Part shown: in pieces, positions 11,215-20,388 of the stretch
How positions within the stretch are numbered: position 1 is the stretch's first letter
Layout: every line of letters starts with the position of its first letter
DNA from: Gautieria morchelliformis
Lineage: Eukaryota; Basidiomycota; Agaricomycetes; Gomphales; Gomphaceae
DNA length: 64,000 nucleotides
Direction of reading: 5' to 3'
Assembly: GCA_015179125.1 (NCBI GenBank)
Contig: WHVA01000403.1
Span: forward strand, 43,210 to 107,209
Notes under the pieces: model-generated
Told to the model about the DNA's origin: nothing
What the model saw: only the letters and a program-made list of their open reading frames with translations
The model's database searches: none
Position numbers and translations under genes: made by a program

Positions 11215-12734
11215 CTTCTTTGAAGTCGCTCGTTAATGAAGGGGGAAAAACGATTGCAGAAAGAATGATGAAGTTGTACGTGAAGAGTGAAGGTGTTGTA
11301 CGCACAATGTCCATGTATAATATTGACCATGTACTCTGTAGTATCTTGTTTGTTACTTGCTTGGCGATTTAATAAGTGAGGGCGAACGGACGGCGGTGGT
11401 AGGCACGGCTAAGAGCGTGCGGGGTGCATGGGTGGTGGCGGGACGGAATTCCGGGGGAAGGGGGAAGTGCAGCATGTCTGTATGGCCGTGCTGCGCGCAG
11501 GGAGGGGGGGGCGACGGGTGGAGGTGTTTAGGAGAGTCACGCATGCGGAGCCTAGGTGAGCGTGAAGGCAGAGGCCCGCGTATGCGATAAAGGGGACACG
11601 GTGTAGGTTGTGGGTCCTGCAGGCGGAATCCATGGAGGGAAAGACCGTGAGTTAGAGGCAAAATGGCGACTCCATGGAGACGTCTGGCGGACGACAGGCA
11701 AGTAGCTCTGCTTTTCGTTTCCGTTTCTCCATACCGGACAGCGAAACTGGAGAAGACGCACCTCCGTGTTTTCCAGAACTCCAGGAGGCAGCCTTTTCCA
11801 GCACTAGAATGGCCGCATGACGGCGGCAGCAATCCATGGAGACGGACAGGGCCCCTAAGACTTAGCTCTAACAGAAACTGCGATATACGTCCTTGCTCAT
11901 CCATGAGTGCAGCCTTCAAAGTTGGTCGTTGACGGTGCTAGTAATGAGGCGGTTTTGTGGCCAAGCGCGATACACGGCAGTAACTGAGCCAGCATTTATG
12001 TTACCACATTACGGTCCAATGATGGTTGCTTATAGACTAGGACTGACGACATGAGGGGGTCCCTGAGTCTGAGAGCAGTTGGTGTAGTCACCGGAGCGAT
12101 TTGGACAGGAACGTGAGAAGTTGTTTGTCGTCATATGTAGCGTTTGACACGATTGGATGGCGGTTTTTTTTGCTGAAAAGGAAAATGGATTTTGGGGGAG
12201 AAACCCATTGCAGAGAAAAGTACGATACCTTGGTGTTACAGGGGACCCAGGGGGGATAGAGAAGAAGATGCATCCCCTAAAAATTAATGGGAAGGGAGGA
12301 CGCCGCGCGCGAAGGACGTCTTCGTCTTACGGAATATGCGCAGGGAGGACACCGCAGGTAGACGCGGCGATGTCGTATGGTGGGGAGTGTGATGTAAGGG
12401 GAGGCGTAACGGGAAGCGGCATGGACAGCTGTTGATGGATTTAAGGTCACATTGAGGCAGTAAGGGTGGAATTAACGCACAGATAGGTAGAGGGTAGCAG
12501 TTCAGGGAGAACATCCACGTCTGTTATTTCCCATTGCCACCATCGATGTAGATCGTCGTGAGAGGCATCCTCACACACAGTTTTGACGGGCGGGACGATT
12601 GGAGGGAAATTGTGATTTTAAGAGTCCGCTTTCACTAATTTAGGTGTTTTTGTATTTGCATTACTCGACGACTGGAGATTAAGAATTTTTTTGTTGAGAC
12701 GAGGTAAGTATACAAATCGTAGCGGGTAGAGGGG
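11215..12734. other. GC-rich spacer between two convergent genes, no gene recognised
   Basis: Several frames overlap on both strands, with low-complexity Arg, Pro, Ser and Gly composition. None resembles a family. Base composition differs from the AT-rich coding segments on either side, so part of it may be a separate insertion; I found no terminal repeats or target duplication. Confidence 0.35.
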
Positions 12735-14045
12735 TTATACGTGGGTTACGTGTTGATAAACGTATAGATGAGCAGCGACATCATTCAAAGAGTTGAGAAA
12801 TTCATCGTTACAGATGGTACGTTGTAGGGGTAGACATTTGCCTTGATGACTCTTACCATCATGTGACCACCAGTGATCCTTGTATAAAAAGCGACAAGTA
12901 AAATGATTTTCGCTTTTATAAACGATGCCTTGTAACTGATAACATGTATTTACAGCCCCACGAACGTTTAAATTTGGGGAAGGAATTGGATGAGGTTTTA
13001 CATCATTGGAAGTTTCAAACCATAAACAGCACGGAGACGTATGTAAACCGATGAATTGTGAATGACAATGAACGGTTTCTTGACAAGAGAATAAAAGAAT
13101 ATTTACCCAATCCTGTACAGTGGCACTGGTGGCAGTAGGATCTAAATTAAGATGTGGAGCGTATTCATTCCATGTGGTATTAAAAAAGTATGTAGGCAAT
13201 ATAGTTGCTGTATGATTTAAGTTATGAGGTATGGAAGATGACAGGCAATTTAAGCACGTAACAGAACGTGTTGCATCGGCATGAATATATTGTAAGATGC
13301 CAGATGCGGCAGTAGGAACAGGTCCTATGGGGAACATAGTATTGTTCTCATTGATTAATAACATATATAATACATCGCGAGCTGAATTAAAATTGTTTTC
13401 ATGGGAATTATTGTCAAGAATAAGCAAATGTAACAAATCTGACAATTTGCTACTTATCACAGATTGAATAGACCACTCAGCTCTCCAAGATGGCGATCCA
13501 TTGGAATATAAAGCGAATAGGCACATGATGACGGCATCCTAAGCGCATGACCATGTGGATGCATTCCACACACAGCCTGAAAATTGTTGAGGGAGATGGT
13601 TTGTATAAGAAGAATGAGAGGTTGATAGGGAGTGTGCATTATGAATGCTTGATGTATTTTGGTTGATGTTTTCAAAGGAAATGTTTACTTTATGTAGGGA
13701 AAGACCTTTATTGTTTTCAATGTCAGGAATTTGTCTAAGTTCATCATGAACAAAGCCGTATTTTACAAGAGTATTATGTGCTAGACATTGTAAGCGAGAA
13801 TCTTCCATTTTTAATGCGTATGAAATTGGCTTATTTAATTGTTGTTGAGTTACAGAACACATACTAAAAAATCCTGTGCGCGTTCGTGCCCTAGATGCTT
13901 GTACATAAGTAGCAAAACCTGATATTGACAAATCTGCTAATATTTGAGGGATCGTTTGTCCCTGACAGGCATGGCTAGTCAATGCAAATGCGGGTTCAAT
14001 AGGTACCTGATATCTAGTAACGCGTTTTTTTGATTTTTTCCTGAG
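12735..14045 (-). pseudogene. PIF1-type helicase C-terminus fused to a ubiquitin-protease-like cysteine peptidase
   Basis: Read on minus, the frame opens inside a helicase: PAFALTSHACQGQTI and then GFATYVQASRARTRTGFF match the last motifs of PIF1-like SF1 helicases. About 130 residues later comes a peptidase-like domain: STWSCAYDAVIMCLF as the Cys box, then KSENHFTCRF as the His box and WWSHDG with the Asp. This order is that of USP/C19-like thiol peptidases. One in-frame TAG (13539-13541) falls where the Cys box carries a Tyr codon in related sequences as I recall them; the rest of the frame is open for about 430 codons. The helicase N-terminus (Walker A/B) is absent: the sequence runs into an integrase-like fragment at about 14060. 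Probably part of a mobile element. Confidence 0.6.
13539..13541 (-). other. In-frame TAG in the predicted peptidase active-site box
   Basis: The codons around it read T-W-S-C-A-stop-D-A-V-I-M-C, and the same frame is open on both sides. The stop lies two codons after the predicted catalytic Cys. One base change would account for it, so the damage is recent, or the codon is read through. Confidence 0.75.
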
Positions 14046-14069
14046 AATTTTCTTAGTGTAGAAGGAAAT

Positions 14070-14516
14070 CTACCGTGGAATGAGATACCCCTCCATTGCT
14101 AGTGCTGCCTTGACATGGCCAGCTCCGTTCAGCCCACTTGTATCTGCGGCCACTTTATTCAATATAAGCTGCGCCGCCTGATCGGGTGGTGGTGGTTTCC
14201 GAACAGTGGGAATGCTATGTTTTTTCTGTAGTTTCTTGAGGGTGCGGCTTCTGCAATTGAACACCGTCATTTATCTTTACCCTAGATTGTTAAGAATACA
14301 ACTCACTTAATGTGTAGTCCATGCTCATCTTGTAATTGGCGTAGTTTCTGATCAATAGACAGACCTTCTTTGGCATATTGCAGCAACGATGCCTTGAGGT
14401 CTTCCTCCAGCGGCCCTATATATCATTTATTTAGAATGACATGATGCTTATGAGATAATTTCCTGACATGTGCCATTATCAACACCATTCTTTCCTGCCT
14501 TGTTGTGACGAGGCAT
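14070..14516 (-). pseudogene. 5' part of an agaricomycete integrase-core-type gene, truncated
   Basis: The start on minus is MPRHNKAGKN at 14516. A first intron (GTGTTGAT to ATATATAG) leads in phase to GPLEEDLKASLLQY and KLRQLQDEHGLHI. A second intron ending TTGCAG at about 14251 leads to SRTLKKLQKKHSIPTVRK, then DQAAQLILNKVAADTSG, and stops at YLIPR (14070). This helix-turn-helix and linker arrangement precedes the integrase catalytic core in a family of basidiomycete proteins; the core itself is missing. The break coincides with the start of the helicase/peptidase sequence, so one element interrupted or replaced the other. Confidence 0.55.
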
Positions 14517-14731
14517 TGAGTGAGAAGGTTGAGACAATGAAGATGAAAGCGAAGACACCATTACATAAGGCGGATAGCCATCAGATGCCAGCTGTTGGAA
14601 TCATGTACAGCCAGTTGTAGAGTACATGCACAACCTGCTGTCAGTTACAACCTGTTGTAAATTACATCTACAACCTGCTGTAAATTACACGCGTGTTCAA
14701 ATCAGACGCCCATTCCTGCGCTTCCACATGC

Positions 14732-15140
14732 GGTTCACCTGAACCGTCCCCTCGCATCCTCAGTACAGTTCCAGCGCACCGTAACCCACGGCGTGTCCGT
14801 ACAGTGCACATGCACCATATGCCGCCCTCTTCCTGCGGTGCACCTGCACCCTAGGCCGCCCCTCCGTCTGGTGCACATGCACCGTACCCGGCCTGCCAGT
14901 ACGGTGCATGTGCACCATAGCTCGCATCGCAGTATGGTGCACGTGCACCACATGCGGCCCCTCAGTACGGTGCCCAGCACCGTAGGCGGGACCTCAGTAT
15001 GGTGCACCTGCACCACACCCTGCGCCTCAACACGGTGCACCTCCATCATACCTCAGTACGGTGCACATGCACCGTATCCGGTCTGTTGGTACGGTGTAGG
15101 CCGTCTGTGGGTACGGTGCACCTAGACCGTAACAGTGTCG
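14732..15140. repeat. Left palindromic minisatellite, unit about 33 bp
   Basis: About twelve units, each centred on GGTGCANNTGCACC (itself a dyad) followed by about 19 bp of C-rich spacer. Frames through it on both strands give Val-His and Cys-Thr rich peptides, an artefact of the repeat. It forms the inner part of the left terminal inverted repeat of the 14571-17030 element. Confidence 0.9.
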
Positions 15141-15205
15141 CATGTGATTTGGGGCCACTATCCATCAAGGCGATATCCACAGCGACGGTGCTTCAAAAAA
15201 TACCA

Positions 15206-15378
15206 CAGTACAGTTAGCCTCATTCTGAGAACTATCCGAGGAACGTACATAATAAAAATGAGTCGAAAGAGACTGAAAATAGAAACGCGTGTCAGTGCAG
15301 TTAGCCTTATTCTGAGAACTATCCAAGAAACGCACATAGTAAAAGCGAGTCGAGAGAGTCGGAGAATACAATGGCGTA
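15206..15378. repeat. Tandem duplication, two 87-bp units
   Basis: Unit one starts CAGTACAGTTAGCC at 15206 and unit two CAGTGCAGTTAGCC at 15293. Both continue TTCTGAGAACTATCC and later GAGTCGA with about ten differences. It lies inside the middle of the 14571-17030 element. Confidence 0.8.
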
Positions 15379-15574
15379 TCAGCAAAGAAACCGACAATAC
15401 TCCACCCATATCGGCTCGTCGAAAGATGCGGCGATAGCGACTAAACCTACCGAAAAAAGGACTAAAGACCATAAGGAGTAACTGGAAGCTATTGATCCTA
15501 TGTTAAAGTAGCTTCAGTACAATAGTCGACTGTGAACTCACAGCGTAGTAAGTTAAATGAACTTACGGCTTATA

Positions 15575-16351
15575 TCAAGTTCCTCTTCTATTGTGTCTGA
15601 ATTGGGCATAATTCTCGGGATCTTGAAACTCTCGATGTTCCGCCTGGTGAAATGGTCTGGTAATGCGATACCATGGCCCTTTAATATCAAAGGACGGGTG
15701 GGATGAATATTCCACGCATGACTCACGATGGTCTGATGAGTTCTCCAGGATCGTGCACATGAATCTCATCTGACACAAAAGGTACAGCGATCCCTGCGTG
15801 GTCGTCAGCACACTGTCCATGGCAGCTCGTAACGGGACTGGTCGGCTGGAGTAAGAGACAGGCGACGTGTTTGTTTGGCTTATATCACGTGATCTAAGCA
15901 TACAGGTTCCGCACATTTACGCAACTCTCGATTCGACCTGAGGTATGTTTCGGGAGTGCCAAACCATTTTGGTACGCTACTGACACACAATTCCAGGTCC
16001 GTGTGTGCGTACATCGGAAGCTCAAGGGCGAGAAACGATGCCCCTTCCGTGCGAACGTTGCGTTATGATCACAGGAGAGTAAGTCATCTTGCAGATCATC
16101 GTGCGTGCTCGCCTGACACTAAGGTGGGCAGAGGGTTTCTGAGATGTCACTCCAGACATCAAGTTCGTCTTGCTGCACGACTCGAAGTACGAAGAGGGTT
16201 TCAGGGCTTTATTTCTGTCAAGGTGTGTGCTGCATTCTCACCTCAGCTCGATGATATATTGATAAGTAACACTATAGACCTTGATGGGCGTTGCGTTGAT
16301 GTACTGGGTTGCCATATGCCCGCGATGGGCAGCGATGTGGGTTATATATAA
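15575..16351. other. Unassigned middle of the satellite-ended transposon
   Basis: A minus-strand frame at 15575-15916 (113 codons, with KGPWYRITRPFHQAEHREF) and a plus-strand frame at 15956-16351 (131 codons) are open but resemble no transposase I know. They may be remnants of a captured gene or chance frames. No catalytic DDE-like or zinc-finger pattern was seen. Confidence 0.3.
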
Positions 16352-16400
16352 GGTGAGTACTAAAGCTCTAATCTGTCCAACCAGGCTCATAGCCTCAGGC

Positions 16401-16895
16401 GCGTGCACCGTACTGGGGAGCGCCATGCGGTCGAGGTGCGCCGTAGGTGGGATGCGGTGGACGTGCACGGACGTACCAACAGGCGGCCTACGGTGCAGGT
16501 CCACCATACCGACAGGCGGCCTGTGGTGGACGTGGACCGTACTGAGGGTGGGCCTACGGTGGACCTGCACCGCACGCAGCGGCGGCTGATGGTGCAGGTG
16601 CACTGTACTGAGCCGCGGCCCACGGTGCAGGTGTACCATACGGAGGGGCCGCGGATGGTGCAGCTGCACCGTACGCAGGGGCGACGAACGGTGCACATGC
16701 ACCGTACCGGGGGGCGCCCTATGGCGCATGTGCACCGCACCCATGGGCGCCGACGGTGCAGGTGGACCATACTGACAGGCCGGGTACGGTGCAGGTGCAC
16801 CGGACGCGGGGGCGGCGGATGGTGCAGGTGCACCGCAGGGAGAGGGCGGTGGCCGGCGGGGTATGGTGCACGGGCACCGTACTGAGGCCGCGAGG
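16401..16895. repeat. Right palindromic minisatellite, inverted relative to the left one
   Basis: About fourteen units of the same GGTGCANNTGCACC dyad with G-rich spacers, the reverse complement of the left array in general sequence. Units differ at the two central bases and in the spacer. It forms the inner part of the right terminal inverted repeat. Confidence 0.9.
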
Positions 16896-17197
16896 TGGAG
16901 GGTAGGAATGCGCGTCTGATTTGAACATGCGTGTAATTTACAACAGGTAATTGTAAATGCTAGCAGGTTGTACATATAATTTACAACTGGCTGTACATGA
17001 ATCCAACAGCCGGCGTCTGCTGCCTGCCCCACATAAGGTGGCACGCTTGTCACTTGCCTAACACTCGATATATCAGAAGTTGTGTCTATTTGAAAAGTAC
17101 CAACATGAAACAACTATATAACAGAACACTAGGGCATTAAAAAACCCCAGGGAAAAAGCTTCCAGTATTCTGACTGTAATAGCAAAGTCAAAATACA

Positions 17198-19531
17198 TCA
17201 AGATTCGCTGTCGGAGAGGTCCATATCTTCCTCATTGTCTTTGGAGCTAAGTGACTCTAGCATCATTTCTTCACAGATCTTGTTGCAACGGTGCTGGGAA
17301 ATAAAAGCATCAATGTCCCACTGACCATAATCTCCAAGTCCAGTGTCTCTGTTGATATTTAATCTGAAGTCGATTAGGAAAGGAAGCACCAATCACGCAC
17401 TCAGTAGGTGAATGAGTCATTGGGTCGAACAAGATCTCAACAGGCTGCCCATCTGAGCCACGGGCCAGGGAGCCTTGATAAGATGGTCACAAATGAGGGC
17501 TTAAGAGCAATTGCGTACAGTGCACGCACCTTACATGTCTGCAAACTGAAGGGTGTGCTGACTATGCAGCCATGTAAAATGTGTGAGTGCTGATATGGTC
17601 TTGCCCTTCAAGCCGTACTGGTCAGGGTGACTGAGCGTGTAGCTGTAGTTGTTGACTACAGGTGTGCGCCGTTCCTCAAGGAGCCAATAGATGGCCTGGC
17701 AGTCAGAGTCCTTGACACACTTCGAGGATGTGTGGGATGCTATGGATGGTTCAGATCCGTGTCCGAGGTCCTCCTGAGCTAGTATGGCTTCGACGAACTG
17801 TATATCTAGTCGATGTGAGTATGTGGAGAAGAACGTGCATCTGGTTGATATATCACCTGTTGCTATCTCACGATGGTGGCGGTGAGCTGTCTCCTTGAAC
17901 TGTTTCCAGAACCATTGCCCTCTTTTCACACGCCATATCTCAGCTTCGAGTTGCGATGCGTTCTCATCAACTGTCACTATCCCTTCACCTTTGCTAATGT
18001 TGAAGAAATGCTTTGCCACGTAAGCCTTCTCCCCAATTGTTAGCTATACATCAGTATATTAGTCAAGAGATCAGGCAAGTTGCACATCACATACCGCATA
18101 AACCTGTTTACTCTTTCCCTGCCCAAGAGGCGTTTGACATATCTCCCCCTCAACATGAACCTCCCCTACTTTCCACTCAACCTCTACTTCACCAGTTTGC
18201 TCAACCACACGAGTTTTTGCGAACCGGAGTTGAATCCTATCCTTTGGCTCGGAGAACGTTACTGAGGGCCGCTTTGAGAACATGAAAGATGATTCCATGG
18301 GTCCTGAAACTATGCACACATGATGCAGCCCCTCATACCAAAGACTATAGCATACCATGCGGCCGCTTGGCATGGTCGCCGTCCCCTGAGGAACCGCCTC
18401 TTTTTTTGCCCATACCTTTATGAAGGCTTAAGTCATGATCTATCCGTGCCTCCCACTTACGTAGCGATAAGCTTGCTAAAGACGCAATGGTGAAACAATA
18501 AAATAGCGTACCCCTTCTTCATTAATCCATAATTTGAGGCAAACACGTTTGCCTTTGATTTTGTTGTGTTGTTTTAGTACGTTGTCCAGGTAGACATTGG
18601 CATGTGGAAGGACTTGGTGGGCTTGATAGAACTCCCCAAGCGCCATGACCTCCGTTGCCTCCTCCGGCGGCCTGTTACCATGCCACCGTAGTTCTGAATC
18701 CTCGCTACAGGTGTGGTCTGATGTCTGTTATGAAAGGGAAGGATGTTTCAGCTCTCACCGCTGTAAACTGTAATCATGGGTTTTGACCCATGTCCGATTG
18801 ACACTCGCAATGACATCTGCAGGAATTTCTGTCCGTACAGTTGTCAGTTTGTATAATAAGCCAAAGATAGGAACTCACCAGCCATAGTAACCAATTCAGG
18901 ATATGCCCAAACAGTCGAGCCAAAGGCACTTGAAATCTTGCCTCTGGTGCGCATGTCGATACAAACCGTAAGATGAGCCTCACGTGCCAGACCAGCCACT
19001 TGCTTAGCAGCAGTGATGGATTCGGTGGTCAGGCTTATTGTCGGCTGGTTATTGACCTGGGAGAGTGGATTGGAAGCAGGATGCGGCTGTGAACCATTTC
19101 GACTCAGTCGAGCATTGAAGGCCATCGCACGGTCATGATGTTTGTCGATGAGTATTTGATCCACACGTCCTAATTCCTGATCCTCTGCAAAAGCCGAAGC
19201 TACCCTTAAGCGGTAGACTCCCCAGACCTGGAAATCTCACTCACTTAACTTCTTGCAAGCACCACAATGCACCCCTGTAATGTTCTTGAATGCGAGCCCA
19301 CAGTCACCACATTGCGGGATTTGCTATGTTATGTTATAAGTGGCACAATGACAACAGCAAACAAATACACACCGCAAATCTCCCGTGTTCGAGTGCATCA
19401 TCTGCGATCTTTGTCAGGTGATGACACCGAGCACAAAGTCCGGCCGCGGTCTTTTGACTGAATATCTCGCCACAGCCCTCGCCGGGGACATCAGTGGCAC
19501 AACAAGAATTGTCTGGAGCACTTGCGGACAT
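17198..19531 (-). CDS. Atypical alpha-type protein kinase
   Basis: Alpha-kinases (eEF2K/myosin heavy chain kinase type) are expanded in Agaricomycetes. On minus, exon 1 starts MSASAPDNSCC at 19531 and carries a zinc-finger-like pattern (GEGCGEIF...LCARC). A second exon has CGDCGLAF...HCGACKK. A linker follows (VDQILIDKHHDRAMAFN), with another exon at about 18513-18715. The kinase begins at 18373 with GQGKSKQVYAV (nucleotide loop), HFFNI and NASQLEAEIWRVKRGQWF. It continues with FVEAILA, ALTHFTWLHSQHTLQFADM, FDPMTHSPTE and GDYGQWDIDAFISQHRCNKIC, the C-terminal zinc-binding H-x-C-x3-C part. It ends in an acidic tail. Most introns close in phase; the junction after FADM (about 17530 to 17470) did not in my reading, so one frameshift or an unusual splice site is possible. 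Confidence 0.75.
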
Positions 19532-20029
19532 GGTTAGAGGAATGATGGATGTGGGGAAAGAGATATTTGTGCTATAATTGTAGTGTTAGAATGTGGAGCA
19601 GAACATTGAAACTCATTTGGCTCACAAGACAATAAACATGGAAAATTGTGGTGGAGACAGACCGCCGTTCGTCGTGCCTGTGCGAGTGTGCTCCACCAGT
19701 GACGGGCAGGATCGGCGTACGTGCTAAGAGCTGAACCAGCGTGTGCGGTCGTGTGTACGGACCTGTACATGTAGAAAATTAGTTCCAATCCTATAAATTC
19801 ACATTATTAAAAAGTTATTTTTTTTTTTTTGAAAGTAACAATGATAGTGGAGATTTGTATAACTCAGCTCCTGGCAGGCAGAGATGAGAAACCCATAGCG
19901 TCATCTTTAAAAGACAATTCCTTCCTGAGTGACGAAGTCCTAGGCTTATCGAGGATCAACAACGGCGAGCGGCTTCAATATCAATAATAACCTGTTCGAA
20001 CGGTCAGTATACGACATGGGCGATGACTG

Positions 20030-20275
20030 AAAATGGACTCGGTGTTAGCCGGTGTGGACAAAGCCGAGCGCCCACCCAGTTGATTTTGACCGTGCCCCTC
20101 CGGCAAGCCATATCCAGGTCCCAGCTTAAGCCCCGGCTTAGGCTGAACCGAGCCGCTAAAAGACCGAGCCGGGACGGGCCCAAGCCGTTATGAGGCCGGC
20201 GTTAGGTCCCATCCCTGGATCTAGAGAGGCTGAGCCGGGCCTGAAAGCCGGGGCTTTTTGGTGCTTCTAAGGCAA
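20030..20275. repeat. GC-rich subterminal repeats at the 5' side of hAT1
   Basis: Words such as AAGCCGGGC, GAGCCGGGA, CCCGGCTTA and GGCCCAAGCC recur in both orientations just upstream of the first hAT transposase. The same kind of array is found at 25870-26000 and 26169-26300 beside the second hAT copy. Such arrays are typical of the ends of basidiomycete hAT elements. The exact terminus was not identified. Confidence 0.6.
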
Positions 20276-20388
20276 TCTGGAGCCAGCTATGACCGTGTCA
20301 TTTCGAACAACGGACAGGTAGTTACAAACATTATTTACTATTAATAAGTGAAAAAAAAATGCCTCCGTCTTTCTTATCACCCCCCTAT

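Larger units (their letters stand above)
14571..17030. mobile_element. Non-autonomous DNA transposon with 8-bp TSD and satellite-like terminal inverted repeats
   Basis: ACATAAGG flanks it directly at 14563-14570 and 17031-17038. The terminal 28 bp on each side align without gaps as inverted repeats (about 21 of 28 match), ending in a shared CTGTTGG. The inverted repeats continue inwards for about 550-640 bp through short repeats of GTTGTAAATTAC, then TGTTCAAATCAGACGC, then a palindromic minisatellite. An 8-bp duplication fits hAT and Kyakuja/Dileera/Zisupton-type elements. No transposase was recognised in the middle, so it is probably non-autonomous. It lies just upstream of the integrase-like fragment. 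Confidence 0.8.

Noticed and set aside
11353-11932. Long ORFs on both strands (up to 188 codons) in the GC-rich spacer
   Set aside because: They overlap each other, have low-complexity Pro/Arg/Ser composition, and match no family or splice structure.
14732-16895. Regular spaced repeats resembling a CRISPR array, and long ORFs on both strands through them
   Set aside because: The units are contiguous palindromic minisatellite copies, not repeats with unique spacers, the context is eukaryotic, and the ORFs only reflect the 33-bp (11-codon) period.
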